Translations under genes and position numbers: made by a program | NCBI RefSeq assembly: GCF_020509005.1 | Contig: NC_063019.1 | Span: 2,046,001-2,110,000, forward strand | DNA: 64,000 nucleotides | Direction of reading: 5' to 3' | DNA from: Fulvia fulva | Lineage: Eukaryota > Ascomycota > Dothideomycetes > Mycosphaerellales > Mycosphaerellaceae | Shown: piece after piece, positions 21,606 to 33,370 of the stretch | Numbering within the stretch: position 1 is the first letter of the stretch | How the letters are laid out: each line of letters begins with the position of its first letter | Notes under the pieces: generated by a model | The model's input: the letters and a program-made list of their open reading frames with translations, nothing else | What the model was told of the DNA's origin: nothing | The model's database searches: none

Positions 21606-22251
21606 GTTATCCTCTGACGCGGTTGTTCTGGAGGTGCTTGAGGATGTAATGCGGTACGATCTAGGAAAATCGACTCACGATATGGTGGATGGCACTTGCT
21701 TCACTGCAGCGGTAGACACCTGGCGCGATGTCGGATCTCTCTTGAATACTGGCTCCTGCGATCTACACCGACTCAGCAGCATCCGCCGCCACCCTCGCCA
21801 TCATCATACTTGGGCCACAGCACCTTTTTCAATGTAAAGAACCTACCAGGGCATCACACCACCAGCAAAAAGACAAGACCGAACTTCTCACGAGCCCCTG
21901 GAAGAACAGAAATTCCAGTATGACTACAATCGTATCGGACTTATGGATGCCAGTAATACATAACTCATGGATGATATGTTGAAAATCCAATACTTCATCC
22001 GAACTGAGCTATGCACACGCCGAAAGTAGAGCTTGCGCCACGAATGCTGAATTTTCTGGTTCTTTTGGTGAAGTGAGCAGTATTTGGAGTGAATATATCG
22101 GTTGCACAATGAATGGAGAAAGTGAAGGCGGAGTGAGGGAGACTGATGGTACGAAGCTACGAACAGCTGCGTTTGCATTGCGTTAATTGTGAGGTGTCAC
22201 GTACCTTATGGAAGTATCATGATATGGAATATCATGACTACACGCTATCGT
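21606..22251. other. Intergenic region between the Cys-rich pair and the next paralog family
   Basis: About 650 bp. It holds the promoter side of the 21255-21605 gene and the 3' side of the next minus-strand gene. An 84-codon minus frame at 21924-22178 shows no recognisable features. No gene is supported. Confidence 0.4.
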
Positions 22252-22934
22252 TCACACTACGATGAAAAGTCAGTTGATGTCGACCTTGTGGTTGACTAGC
22301 ACTTACCACCCTTGACGAAACTCTTCGCACGCGCCGCGAAACGATTGAGCCTACCTTGGACCTTTTTGGACATCGAGACGTGCTCTGTGCTAAAGTCTTC
22401 GTCGTTGCTGTCAGGAATGCTGGGCACATCGGAGTCACCAGATGCATTGCTGTCGACAGGACTTGGCACATCATTGACAGGCGGATGGCTACTCAACGGC
22501 GAATGCCGTCGACAGAACTCCGGCGTGAACGGCGTCGCAGAAATCTCCGCAGCAGGAGCCACAAGCAACGTCGGCGAGGCAACTTCCTCATGAGAATCCA
22601 TAACCGGGACCGCCCCATGCACCGACTGTCACTTCTCCTCCTCCTCAGTCTCGAAGATAGCCGAAAGCGGTCGGCACCTCCGACGGACATGGAGAGCGAT
22701 CTGATCGAATTTGGAATGGGCTCTCTCTTCCTCGTCTTCGTCGTATAAAGCGAGTTGCCAGTGAAGCTCACTGAACGCTTCCCATTCTCCAGGCTCGCCG
22801 TTCCGGATTTCTTCGCGGTCAGCTTCGGAGGTGGAGGCGAACATTTTGCGGAACTCAGCGCGCTCGGCGTCGGTGAGGGAGGCGATGTAGCCTGGAGGGA
22901 TGTTGGGGGGTGCTTCTGCTTCAGTGGGGGGCAT
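22252..22934 (-). pseudogene. Paralog family member A with in-frame stop
   Basis: From the ATG at 22934 the frame codes MPPTEAEAPPNIPPGYIASL, then DAERAEFRKMFAS, LHWQLALYDEDEEE and RCRPLSAIFETEEEEK, and reaches TGA at 22629-22631 after 101 codons. The same frame then stays open to 22308 (VMDSHEEVASPTLLVAPAAE ... RFAARAKSFVKG), where a good GTAAGT donor and a GTAG acceptor (22306-22257) lead to a stop at 22252. The preserved downstream frame and splice sites suggest one original gene of about 210 codons with a recent TGA, which a C-to-T change from CGA could produce. Alternatively the 101-residue protein is the real product. A (GGT)9 repeat lies directly upstream of the start. It is related to the genes at 23399-23773 and 24197-25330. 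Confidence 0.5.
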
Positions 22935-22961
22935 GGTGGTGGTGGTGGTGGTGGTGGTGGT
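22935..22961. repeat. (GGT)9 trinucleotide microsatellite
   Basis: Nine perfect GGT units on +, read as ACC on the transcribed minus strand. They touch the start codon of the 101-codon frame, so they fall in its 5' leader. Length change here could alter translation, which is inference. Confidence 0.85.
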
Positions 22962-23398
22962 GGGAGGACTGACCTGCAGTTCTCCTAGGGTTGTTGGTGT
23001 TGGAATGCTTCTGCTTGGGATCTCTGGTTGGTGTGGAGATTGCAAGCAAGTGGATCTGTGACGAGGAAAGGCGATGGAGCGGATTGTGCTGCGTATATAC
23101 TGTGCACAGGCAGCTCACAAAGGCTATTGTGTGCATACAAAGAGAGGCTGTGGTGTGCTTTCTCCATTGTTCCTGGCTTTGTTACAGTACAGAGCACACG
23201 TCTCCCCAATGTGTTACGCAGGCTACAGCTAGAGGCATGTTGGACTTGTTAGTGGCGGAGGAACAGTAAGCAAAACTCTCGATGACGAAAAACAAGACTA
23301 AAGATTGGGGTGGACATCAGATCATGGTACATACCTCGAAACGCTACTCACTCTATATAGTCGATTCTTACCATTGGCACGCATGGTAATCATGCCCT

Positions 23399-23773
23399 TC
23401 ACCCACCCCCCGGCACATCCGGAAACTCCCCAATCATCTCCGAGAACGTCGGCGAAGCCACTAGTATAGAATCATCAGACCAACCAGCACCATCAGGTAC
23501 CTCAGCCTCGACAGACCCCTCCCTAATCGCATCCATCGGCCTACTATGCACCAGTGACGACATCGGCGACGTTGATCGAGGCTCCGCGGGAACACCATAC
23601 TTTTCATCGTAGAAGATGAGCTGCCAGTACAGAACCCTGAAGACGTGGTACGAGTGGCGATCACGGTGGTAGAGCTCTTGCTCGTAGCCTTTACCTTTCG
23701 ACGCGAACATGTTGCGGAGATCGGCGCGCTGGGCGTCGGTTTGGGTGGTGATGAAGGTGGAGGGGATGGGCAT
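23399..23773 (-). CDS. Paralog family member B, small protein of unknown function
   Basis: A single-exon frame of 124 residues from the ATG at 23773. The core reads TQTDAQRADLRNMFASKGKG, then VFRVLYWQLIFYDEKYG and SRPMDAIREG. It lines up with member A (DAERAEFRKMFAS, LHWQLALYDEDEE, RPLSAIFE) and more distantly with member C. The C-terminal third is acidic and Ser-rich and ends in PDVPGGG. No signal peptide, membrane span or named domain is seen. Tandem position on the same strand supports local duplication. Function unknown. Confidence 0.6.
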   Translation of the reverse strand: MPIPSTFITTQTDAQRADLRNMFASKGKGYEQELYHRDRHSYHVFRVLYWQLIFYDEKYGVPAEPRSTSPMSSLVHSRPMDAIREGSVEAEVPDGAGWSDDSILVASPTFSEMIGEFPDVPGGG

Positions 23774-24196
23774 GGTTGCTGAGAGGAGGGGGTGGGGGTG
23801 TGGTGGAGATAGGGTGTTAGGGGGTTGTGTTGAAAGTGTGCCTTGACTTGTACAGTCGAGGGCGTTGGTGAGATCTGCAAAGAGAAAAGGAGGGAAAGGA
23901 GGAGTGGTATGTTGTTGGGAGCGCAGTCAAAGGCATTGTCGAAGGAGGCGTGACAAAGCGCATTGTTCGAGCATATGGGGTTGTGCTACACCGTGCTGGG
24001 GTCCAAACGGGTAGCTCGATCGCCTGGAGAGCAGGAGGTCAGTCTTGAATATACCGAGGGAGTAATCAGAATATAGACGAAAATGGGAGGGACAGGAACA
24101 TGTTGCCAAACGATCTCAGGAATACATTACCTTTCACTCCAACTTCACCAAAACGCCTACTCATACATACCTAAGCAAACTCACCTCCACTCCCAC
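23774..24196. other. Spacer between paralogs B and C
   Basis: A 423-bp spacer holding the promoter of member B and the 3' end of member C. Nothing else is supported. Confidence 0.4.
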
Positions 24197-25330
24197 CTAA
24201 CGCAGCGCCTCCCTCTTCCCAACCCTCCTCAACATCCTCCGCGGCGCCTCAACAACCTCAACACCAGCATGAACAGCATCAAGTCGCACCGCATCCGTAA
24301 TATCGAGATGACCCATCCCATCAGCGAGATCATCGTCAAGAGCGAGGAAGCTCTTCTGGAACGTGAGATCGTTGACGGGCCTGTCTCTCTTCGGAGTGTC
24401 GCGGGTTTCATAGGAAGTGTTGGTGGAGGTTGTTGATGCTTGACTACTATGCTCCTCATCAGTCTGGTCGGTGACGAGGGTAGAGTCGTCGTCGAGAGCA
24501 TCGAAAGACCAGGTTGGAGCTGCGGAGTCGTTGAATGTTTCGTTGTCTGCTGGGTCGGGGAGGGAATCGATGAAGTCCATGAAAGGGTTAGATGTCTCCT
24601 TGATCTCATGCCTGGCCTTCCTGGCCGCTGCGTGCTGTGCGGCTTCTCGGTATCGGAGAGGTGTCTCGGTATCATGCATTGGCCAGGTGACGTCTTCACC
24701 TCTGTTCTGTTTAGCGTTGACGATAGCAGCATCCCAACGTGCGTCGAGAGTGACCATCAACTCCTTCGTCCGTGGAGTCGTGTCAGCATCTGAAACGGGA
24801 CTGCAGGTTGGGCTGAGCTCGGGCGTGGGGGCGTTTTCCCAGTCGCTGGACCAACGGCCTGGTCGGTAGAAGTGCTTCCACGTTGGATCTCGAGTGAAGG
24901 TGCCGTCGCTTCTGTACTCAGACTCTGGGCGGTGGGGGAATTCGGCAGGGCTGTCGAAGCTGAACGTAGTGGCTGTGGGGGCGAAGTGAGCTCGTCGTGC
25001 AGACTTGACTAGTGTATCAGCGTTGGCCTCTTTCATGGAGTCGAACATGGCTGATAGCGGCCTACCGTTGTATTGGACTTTGTAGATAGTCTCGCGGGGG
25101 CTGTGCATTGGCGTGACGACGAAGTGCTCGTCGAAAGAGTCGTCGTAAATCTTGCTGCCGTGCTCGTTCTCAAAGGCAAGAAGGCTGTTTACGAGATCCA
25201 TGAAATCGTTGTAGCTTTCTCGATCGTTCTGCTTGAAGTCGATCATTGCGGCGTCGGAGAGAGTGTCGATCTCGTGTTTGAGCGTGCGTCGCATCTCTGC
25301 GCTGAGCGCAGCTGCGAAGGTGCCCGGCAT
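24197..25330 (-). CDS. Paralog family member C, 377-residue protein of unknown function
   Basis: A single exon from the ATG at 25330 to TAG at 24197-24199. The N-terminal 120 residues correspond to members A and B: ALSAEMRRTLKHEIDTLSD, NDRESYNDFMDLVNSLLAFE and then NGRPLSAMFDSMKEA, matching the A-type RPLSAIFE block. The remainder is longer than in the relatives, mostly polar and acidic, with a tract rich in Ser/Thr/Asp (DDDSTLVTDQTDEEHSSQAS) and a basic end MLRRVGKREALR. No known domain, signal peptide or membrane span is seen. The long uninterrupted frame with conserved blocks makes it a real gene. Its function is unknown. Confidence 0.7.
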   Translation of the reverse strand: MPGTFAAALSAEMRRTLKHEIDTLSDAAMIDFKQNDRESYNDFMDLVNSLLAFENEHGSKIYDDSFDEHFVVTPMHSPRETIYKVQYNGRPLSAMFDSMKEANADTLVKSARRAHFAPTATTFSFDSPAEFPHRPESEYRSDGTFTRDPTWKHFYRPGRWSSDWENAPTPELSPTCSPVSDADTTPRTKELMVTLDARWDAAIVNAKQNRGEDVTWPMHDTETPLRYREAAQHAAARKARHEIKETSNPFMDFIDSLPDPADNETFNDSAAPTWSFDALDDDSTLVTDQTDEEHSSQASTTSTNTSYETRDTPKRDRPVNDLTFQKSFLALDDDLADGMGHLDITDAVRLDAVHAGVEVVEAPRRMLRRVGKREALR

Positions 25331-27370
25331 GAGTGTTGGGATCTCGACTTCTTGCTTCCCGAGTTGTTGTGTACTGACCAGCAGCACTCGTTGAATGGAA
25401 TTAGTGACACACGACTTGTGCTTCGATCACCAGCTCCGAATGATGTTCCGCTTGTAGAACAAAAGTGAGCTGTGATGGGACCGATGCACAAAGAGTGTGT
25501 GGCGAGCAAAGCAGCTCGTGGTGCCTCCTTCATGGTTATATAGAATGAATTTGTTTCCAACAGCAGTGAGACAATGCAGCATGCATACCAAGATTGTACA
25601 ACGGAAAGACCCTCGATCATTCTCGCGACAGAACAAACAAGCCAATTGTTCGATGCACAAAGAAGCCGCTCGTGCTGGCACTTGGTGGATCGCTATCGAA
25701 GAGGCTGTTTGACCTGCGCCGTCGGAACAGCCAGATACTCGCCGCGTGTAAGGGAGGCGCATCGTGTGCCATGGTGGAGGCTGCGAGAGAGAAGTAGGGA
25801 GTCAAAGACCGAACGATGAGGTTGCCTTGACATTCACTAATCGAGATACTCTCGCCATCTCTCCGTGCCTGCGAAGTGACGAAGTAGTGAACGTACCTGA
25901 GATGGTGGCGAGGACATGTCGTGCGATGTCAAACATCGCTTCTCGTCGCTCGTTTCCTGCAGGATGTAGCCTTGACGAAACACAAAACGACAGTTGCGGA
26001 ACGAGCTGTGGTCTAACGGTCTGGATCAGTGCAGCTCCGACTTGCAAAGGCTCTCGGCATGCCGTCGGAATTGCTTGGCTGGCAAGTCGGCTCTTTCGGC
26101 GTGAAGGGGTACAGTCAAGGTAATGCCAGCACGAGTCGACATAGTGCATCGTTCACCTTTCCCCTGAGATGATCTGACCAGAGGTCAGGGATGATATACA
26201 TTATGCAGGCAGCCATACGAGGTGCCTGGCGGATTTGATGCAGGCCAGTGATGTCCAGCACGTTGTTGCTAAAGTTGGCGGTGCGGGAACGCACAGGTAG
26301 TGGCTGTGGTGGTTGATGTCCGGACTGATGTCCGGTCCCAGGAAGATGCGTGGTGGTGAGGTTGGCGTGTAGATTTCCGGCCATTAGCCTTTTCGCAATG
26401 GCTACGAATGCAGGAACAGCAAGGAAGGTCGGGTTGGAGGCACAGGAGGTCATTGGTCATCAGGCCATCGAAGCAGATGGCTACCGCGGCCGGCCAAGGC
26501 GGTGTTGTGGCTGCATTGCGAAAGGGATGATGATTGCTCGTTGTGATGAGGCGAGCAAGTGTGTTGTTGGAGCCAGACTGATGAGGTCGTGGTGGCGTGA
26601 GGAGTCAAATCGTCGCATGAAGGCCACGTGAGAGCATCAATGTTTCATTAGGACTGGTCGTTAAGTAATACTGGTCATGCTTGACCGCAAGGATCGCCCT
26701 TGCATTGTGCTTGTTTGCATCGCGGCTGAAGGACTTCTCTTCTGTCCGACGTGCGCGGCGCAAGTGTAGCACTGCAGAGCACGTTGCTGATCCATTGGTG
26801 TTCACCGACGGGGGAACAGTTCCCAGGCATGGTCGCATGGATGACTATGTCTACGAATCGCAGACTCGACAATCACAGTAGATACCGACCGGTCAGGCGA
26901 TGTTCTCAATGGCAGTGGAAGTGGAGTGATATGCAACGAATGATTGCCGACCGCAGGTGATCATCAGATGTGGCCAGATGGACGGGCCGTGCATGTTTGA
27001 GCTACATAGCCGTCCGTGTTGACCCCTGGTCGCTCTGTCTGTCGGCTGCTATGACGAGATTCCGGACTACCACCCAGTCGTGATGGTGCAGCTCAGAACG
27101 TGCTCTCTACAGCACACCAACACCGCCCTCCAGCCTCCAGCCCCCGCGCACCACCCCCAGCACCCAAGTTTGCATACACGGAAGCCTCTGTAGACTGTGC
27201 GCCGCACTTGAAACTGCGCCCAACGCTCCCCAGGCCTTCCCGCTCCCACGCGAGAGACGGCGCAGAGAGCGGTGCTGACTTCTAAGCCTTATTGCGGTCT
27301 ACCGACTACAGCAGCCCTCGACGCTTCCCTACCAATTGCGCTGCATCGTGCTATCTACATCAATGGTTTC
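25331..27370. other. Long intergenic region upstream of KCS1
   Basis: About 2 kb without a gene I can support. Many short frames on both strands (60-130 codons) have no domain, splice or compositional support. The right third probably contains the KCS1 promoter and a C-rich 5' leader (27120-27260). The left end holds the promoter of paralog C. Confidence 0.45.
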
Positions 27371-27953
27371 ATGGCGCCAGCTTCCGACGCGCACGATCCC
27401 ACATCGAATAGGGAGGTGAAGAATGCGAGGCCCAAGCAGATCCTGCCCAAGACGCACGATGCTGCAGCGCAGACGCATGGCACTCTTTACCACAGCAGCC
27501 ATCTCTGGGAAGCCCTGCAGACCCGACAGCCGTCGCCCAAACAACATCTCCAACACATAGCTGACTCTCCGCGACTCTCTAAGCTTTCGCGCACGAGTCC
27601 TGCCGCTGGCACTCGTAAAAGAAGTTACTGCACACCACCATCCTCGTCCAACACCGCCGCAAACAACGCCTCTACCACTGGTCCTGCGCTGCATGATGCC
27701 GTCCGCCCGCAATTGTCTGAGCGCGACAGCATATTTGCTACCCACTACACCGCGGATCCCGTGACCACGCTCAACATCCCCAAAAGAGCAGGCGCAAAGG
27801 CAGAGGGCAAGAGCAGACTGCACCACGACGGCAGCGACGATCACGGCGACAACGAGATGGCGGCGTCGCCGTTGCGCAGGACGACTATGGATCATCCACC
27901 TGCCCACTACCACGATGCCCACAGCCTGCCGGACTCTATGACATTGCTGTTCC

Positions 27954-27990
<37 letters not shown>

Positions 27991-30900
27991 CCACAACCAC
28001 AACCACAACCACAACAACAACAACAACCACAACCACCACCAGCAACATCGTCCCAGGCCCGACAGGACGAGCCAGTACCAACGGCGCTCCCTATACGACC
28101 TCAACGACATCAGCTCGCTTATACAAACCCTACCGCACCCCGACGCCCAGTACCCCGATTCTCCCTTGCAGCAGGACCCCCAGCCAGCGACACCAAGCCC
28201 TGGCGTCCAGGTCGTCGACTATGCGCCGCAAGGTCTACGTGAAAGTGTGGAGAGGCAGTCGTACCGGTCATGGAGGAAGGGTCAAGCTAAAATGGAAGGG
28301 AAGTCGATAGCAGAGTCGCAACGATCTGCCAATCGCAAGGGCAGTACAGAGGAAGACTTTGGCGTGGACAAGATTATTGATGCACAATTGCCGCAACCAG
28401 AGCCCTCAATGACCGACAAGAGGTCTCGAAAGGCCAGTCACTATCTCGGCCTGTTCAGGGAGAATGATGCAGAGGAGAAGAAGGAGCATGAAAAGAAGAA
28501 GTCGGGGAGGAGCAATACTGTCACGAAGAGCCAGCTTGCAAAGGATATACAATCATACACCCCCAGCGTTGCAGAGGATATCGAAGCCACCGAAGATGGA
28601 GATGAAGTCACCGTGTCGAGAGAGCACATGTCGCAACATCTACCATTGGGACTTCTGGAAGAGATCCGCAATCACCAACAACTACAGCCAATACCCGCCA
28701 ACAAGATCTCCTTACCAAAGAATGTGACCGCCGACACTGAACGACGTCTGCACAAGGAGCTGCGACAAGCTGTCAAGTCTGATGAAGAAGAAGACTCTGA
28801 TCAAGAACACATTTCATCAGCCACTTACTACCCTCATCAAGGAGTCACTGTGGCTGACTCGCCAACTGGTGACAATGCCGTCGAGCGCAAAGCAAAGGAG
28901 CAAGCCGATGAACAGGCGATACTGGCGGAGCTGGAGTCGAACGATGTACAGGTCTCCTTGCAATCAGAAGGTAATCGGGACTTCCTTCAGGGCGCCACTC
29001 GTGTCCAGCCAACGACAGAGTTCATGTCACTTCCACAGCCTGCCATCACCGACGACTCCCGGGCATCTGATTCGGAGTACGAATCAGATGCTTATGGGTA
29101 TGACTCCACCGCTTCTGGTGAAGACGAGGACGATGAGGCGGAGACGACACCTACGGCCACTCCGAAGATCAAGGCTATAGACCGTCCCTCTGAGCGAAGA
29201 CACTCACACCAAGCACCTGCTCCAGTCGGTGCTGTCGAGCTCAAGCCGTACAAGCATCAAGTCGGAGGTCACTCGGCTGTCTATCGCTTCTCACGGCGGG
29301 CTGTATGCAAGCAGCTCAATAGCAAGGAAAACATGTTCTACGAGACTGTAGAAAAGCATCACCCCGATCTGCTTGGTTTCATGCCTAGATACATTGGCGT
29401 GCTCAACGTGACATATCGTAAGGACAAACGTAGCAAGCCAGCTTCTGACGAGTCTAAGGCGCCTGGCGAGCCCGCTGTATCCACAGATATGAGCAGGCAG
29501 GGAAGTGAACAGCCGTCCAAGACCGATTCTGCAGACACCGGGCGCATGATCAGCAAGTCCATGAAGACAGGTGGAAGCGTTCCCCAAGTCATCTTCGAGA
29601 ATAACAGACATCTGATTCCAGATAGCTTGTTCCGTAGATCTCCACGCTCCTCGACACCTGACCTGCACCGAACAAAGTCATCGCCACCCAAGAGCGGAAC
29701 CCAATCTGACGACGAGACGTCGAACGGCGGAGCTCACCGGCCGTCTTTGAAACCAGCGTCTAGCTGGGGTTTCACATCCGTCAACGAGGGCCTTCGTGAT
29801 CACGTGCTGCGTGAGGTGTTTGCACCGCCTGTCATCCACAAGCATGATAGGAAGGATCGATCTCATCACTCGCGACGCCTTCGCAAGATACCAACATATG
29901 TACAGAGTGAGCTTAGCAGCTCGCACCGCCAGAATTCCGTGGATGTGTCTACCCTCAAGGATCTTCATAGGACTGGCCGAAACAAGTCTGTCAGTGGCTT
30001 GCACATGAGTCGGCTTGAGCACATCAAAAGCGAGGCCGATGATGGCACTTCTTCTGATATTGAGCAGCGTCTGCGTGAGAGCCAGGCAAATCTTAGTAGG
30101 AGTGCTGAAGCTTCAAAAGCAAATTCTGCGTTGAATGTGCCGCCGACTCGGCCGCATCGCCGTCGAAGACATTCTGGCGGTGGTCTCCAGCGAAAGCCAA
30201 CCGATATCGAAGGCAGTAGAGGAGATCTCGAATTCCACGAACATGAAGACGAAGCTTACACTGCAGACGCAGAAGATGTCTTCTCGATGGATGATGTCAA
30301 GAAGGAGCTCTCCCAGTGTAACAAGACGCAAATTGGGCTTGATGCAATTGCGCGTGGAGAGCAGCTTCCGACGTCTGATGCACACCCAGCGAACAAGCTT
30401 GCACCACGACTTGACCCTGCAATCGACTTCGATGGACCTGAGCCGCGCAACCCTGAGACATCACTGGTGTTGCAGAACGAGCGCACAGAGAAGTTTCTAC
30501 TGCTCGAAGACTTGACGGCATCAATGCAGAAGCCATGCGTGCTGGATCTGAAAATGGGCACCCGACAATACGGCGTGGAGGCAAACGAGAAGAAACAAGC
30601 CTCACAACGCATGAAGTGCAAGACTACAACGTCGAGCAAGCTCGGCGTACGTGTGTGCGGTATGCAAGTGTACAATGTCCGAGAGCAAAAGTACAACTTC
30701 GAAGATAAGTACACTGGCCGTGATCTCACTGCCGGTGAAGCGTTCAAAGACGCGCTGCAGCGATTCTTCTTCGACGGCATCGGTCACGCTCAAGCACTCA
30801 AGCACATCCCCACCGTTCTGGAGAAACTCAACGAGCTCGAAAAGATCATCCGCGACCTCCCAGGCTACCGCCTTTACGCCAGCAGCCTCCTCATGATCTA

Positions 30901-31276
30901 CGACCGCGGCGAAGCCGACGAACAAGGTAAAGTCGAGCAGAAGATGGACGAAGACGGCAAACCTGCACAGTACCCCGGTGTGAAGCTGAAGATCGTCGAC
31001 TTTGCCAACTGCGTTACTGCGGAAGACATGGAGCGCATTGTAGAGCGCAAACCTTGCCCGCCATCACATCCTGATCAGGTGGACAATGGGTATCTGAGAG
31101 GTCTCAGGACGTTGAGGATGTACTTCCAGAAGATCTTTAAAGACTTGCACCAGCAGAAGTATGTGGAAAGAGGTGAAGGGGAGGGGATGGCGGTGGATGA
31201 GAGGGGGGTTAGTAGTGGCACTACGCATAAGGGGTGGAGGGATGATGCGAATGATGCTGGGGAGGTTAGTTCTTAG
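27371..31276 (+). CDS. KCS1: Inositol hexakisphosphate kinase Kcs1
   Basis: Makes inositol pyrophosphates (5-InsP7) from InsP6, which signal phosphate status, stress and vacuole biology. It is one exon from the first in-frame ATG at 27371, 1,301 residues. The N-terminal ~600 residues are disordered and include an Asn/His tract. The kinase region starts at [19 protein letters not shown] with [13 protein letters not shown], continues with [14 protein letters not shown] and VIFENNRHL, then a long disordered insert, and resumes with [20 protein letters not shown] (catalytic PxxxDxKxG, Asp near residue 1058). [22 protein letters not shown] and LKIVDFANC (metal-binding DFA) complete the fold. The split catalytic domain and long N-terminus are typical of fungal Kcs1. 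The open frame continues upstream without an ATG, so a spliced upstream start cannot be excluded. Confidence 0.95.
27956..28046 (+). repeat. AAC/CAC trinucleotide tract encoding poly-Asn/His in KCS1
   Basis: Twelve AAC codons are followed by alternating CAC and AAC codons, giving a poly-Asn then Asn/His run in the disordered N-terminus of KCS1. It stays in frame, so unit number changes would alter only tract length. Confidence 0.9.
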
Positions 31277-31816
31277 ATGTAATTTGTGAAGTTGGGTGTG
31301 TTTGACAGTGTAAGAGGAAGTGGAAGTGGGATTGGCGTTCTCTTGGGGCTTGGACTGGATTGGACTGGACTGGGTGATGGAGGTTTGGGTCGGGTTGGCA
31401 TGTTTGTTTTGCTGGGCTTTAGCATGGCGCTGGTGGAGTCGATTCTAGATTGATACCACTTTCTTCCTTGATACGATGGATAGTGTTGAGTATGTGTTGT
31501 TGTGTTGTGTATATCGTATCGTTTCAGTATTGGCCATTATGGATCTATTGATGGTCATATCCGATCGATGCCACGTGTTCTTGAACAGAGGATTGTTCAA
31601 GTATGACTTTTTATCCTGTGCATACCATGTCCCGTCAGAAGCGCCTATCAAGACCCGATTTCATCCGGCAGGCGCAGATAGACTCTCGCTTTCGGATCTG
31701 CCACGCTGAACCTTACTCCTTCACGCCACGAAGATCGTCCCAGCGAACCACACCGAAATGTCTCACCTCCGCGCCCTCCTCTCTACTTCCCCGTACATAC
31801 ATGTACATGATGGACG
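31277..31816. other. Intergenic region
   Basis: 540 bp, comprising the GT-rich 3' UTR of KCS1 (31277-31420) and the promoter of the following gene. No gene is supported. Confidence 0.45.
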
Positions 31817-33370
31817 ATGCTCTTCCCATCAGGTCGCCTCCGCAATGCCATCCTCGGCGGCCTTCTCTTCCTGCTCCTCCTCATCGCCCTAGGCAGCACC
31901 TTCGTCGCGAAACCCGATCTCCTCTCCACCTTCCACAACCCCTTCGCTAGCAGTCGACACCCTCACTTCGACGGCCAGGAATGGACGCAGGCTAGTGTTG
32001 CGCTCGGTCAGGATGTGCCTGGTGCGACGAGTCTGACGGATTTGCTCACGCCGGAGCAGAAGGAGGCTAGTGATCGCAATAACAACATTAAGCATAACAT
32101 TGTGAAGAGCAGCGTGACGAAGGACGGGAGGTGGTTCTTGGTGGATTTTGGCGAGGGGTATGGGTCGTATAATCCGAGTATTCTGCCGCATCCGAGCAAA
32201 GAGGAGACGTGGATTATTATTGCGCAGAGGGATAAACAGGAGGACGATAATGATACCTTCAACGTCGAGCTTGTCTGCGAAGCTACATTCAACAGGAAGG
32301 CAAGTTCAGTGCAGTGCATCCCAGGATCCGTCATGATCCTCCCGATCCGGAGCACAACAGCGGGGGCAGGACAGTGTGAGGGCGATTTGGAGTATATGAA
32401 GACGATGATTGGACCGCATGATGCCAGGATATTCTTTGGGCCGAGTCAGAATCGGACGGAGAGGAATCTATTGGGCGATGAGGTTGTGTTTGAGAGTGAG
32501 CCGGTGCCGTATGTTATGTATGGGAGCCAGGGCACGCAGTCTTGTGTGGCGATGTGGATGCAGGATCTGAGGAGGTTGGTGGATTGGAATGGTGGGGAGG
32601 GGGGACATCTTGATGAGAAAGTGGATCCGTTCTTTTGGGGGACGCAGTTGGCGCGGCCGGGGATGGAGGAGGTGCAGGCGGAGGGACTGCAGAAGAGTGA
32701 GAAAGAGAAGAGGATTGAAGCTGGCACGATTGAGAAGAACTGGTTCGCATTCTGGGACAGTGCCGGGGACCTGTACATCCACCAAGACATAAAACCGACA
32801 TACCGCGCCTTCAGCAAAATCCTCGACCCCTTCAACGCCACCACCTCCCCCGACCTCGCACCCCTCGCCACCACCGACACCCACTGCATGACCTCCCTTA
32901 TGCCCGCCCTCCAACCCACCAACCTCGAATGGATCCATCAATCCACCAACTCCCTCTCCCTAACCCTCTGCCGTCGCCTCGACCCCGGCTGCGAGCCCTC
33001 CGACGACAACACTTTCATCCTGACCCTCTTCCAGGTCAAGACGTTCTACTACCACGGCGTGTACGAGCCGTACGTTATGTTATTCCGACAGCGCGCGCCG
33101 TTTGAGATATATGGGATTACGCAGAAGCCGCTGTGGTATTATGGGAGGGGAAGGCCGGGTGGGGATTGGACTACGGGAACGTTGGAGAGCAGGCCGCATG
33201 ATCAGAGTGAAATGGTTTTTACGACGAGTGTCAGTTTTATGGGCAGGGGGAGGGGGTATCATGGGTATTTGGATGATAAGGTTATGATCAGTTTTGGGAT
33301 TGAGGATCAGAAGAGTGGGGGGATTGATGTGGTGGCGGAGGATTTGGTTAAGAGTTTGGAGTTGTGTTGA
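31817..33370 (+). CDS. Type II membrane protein with lumenal domain, fungal, unknown function
   Basis: A single exon of 517 residues. A short cytosolic tail (MLFPSGRLR) is followed by one hydrophobic helix (NAILGGLLFLLLLIALGSTF), so it should be a type II anchor with a lumenal domain, as in many Golgi enzymes. The lumenal part has GRWFLVDFGEGYGSYNPSIL, an NPS-type motif reminiscent of beta-propeller glycan-active proteins. It also has several Cys residues and N-glycosylation sequons (NRT, NAT), a Lys/Glu-rich linker (LQKSEKEKRIEAG), and a conserved-looking end SFMGRGRGYHGYLDDKVMIS. I do not recognise a named family, and a glycosyltransferase or glycosidase role is only an inference from topology. 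GC content at third positions changes along the gene (32,760-33,000 is C-rich), without a frame break. Confidence 0.8.
   Translation: MLFPSGRLRNAILGGLLFLLLLIALGSTFVAKPDLLSTFHNPFASSRHPHFDGQEWTQASVALGQDVPGATSLTDLLTPEQKEASDRNNNIKHNIVKSSVTKDGRWFLVDFGEGYGSYNPSILPHPSKEETWIIIAQRDKQEDDNDTFNVELVCEATFNRKASSVQCIPGSVMILPIRSTTAGAGQCEGDLEYMKTMIGPHDARIFFGPSQNRTERNLLGDEVVFESEPVPYVMYGSQGTQSCVAMWMQDLRRLVDWNGGEGGHLDEKVDPFFWGTQLARPGMEEVQAEGLQKSEKEKRIEAGTIEKNWFAFWDSAGDLYIHQDIKPTYRAFSKILDPFNATTSPDLAPLATTDTHCMTSLMPALQPTNLEWIHQSTNSLSLTLCRRLDPGCEPSDDNTFILTLFQVKTFYYHGVYEPYVMLFRQRAPFEIYGITQKPLWYYGRGRPGGDWTTGTLESRPHDQSEMVFTTSVSFMGRGRGYHGYLDDKVMISFGIEDQKSGGIDVVAEDLVKSLELC

Noticed and set aside
27329..28110. Minus-strand frames with long Val or Leu/Trp runs opposite KCS1
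   Set aside because: The runs are the reverse reading of the AAC/CAC tract, so the apparent membrane protein is an artefact.
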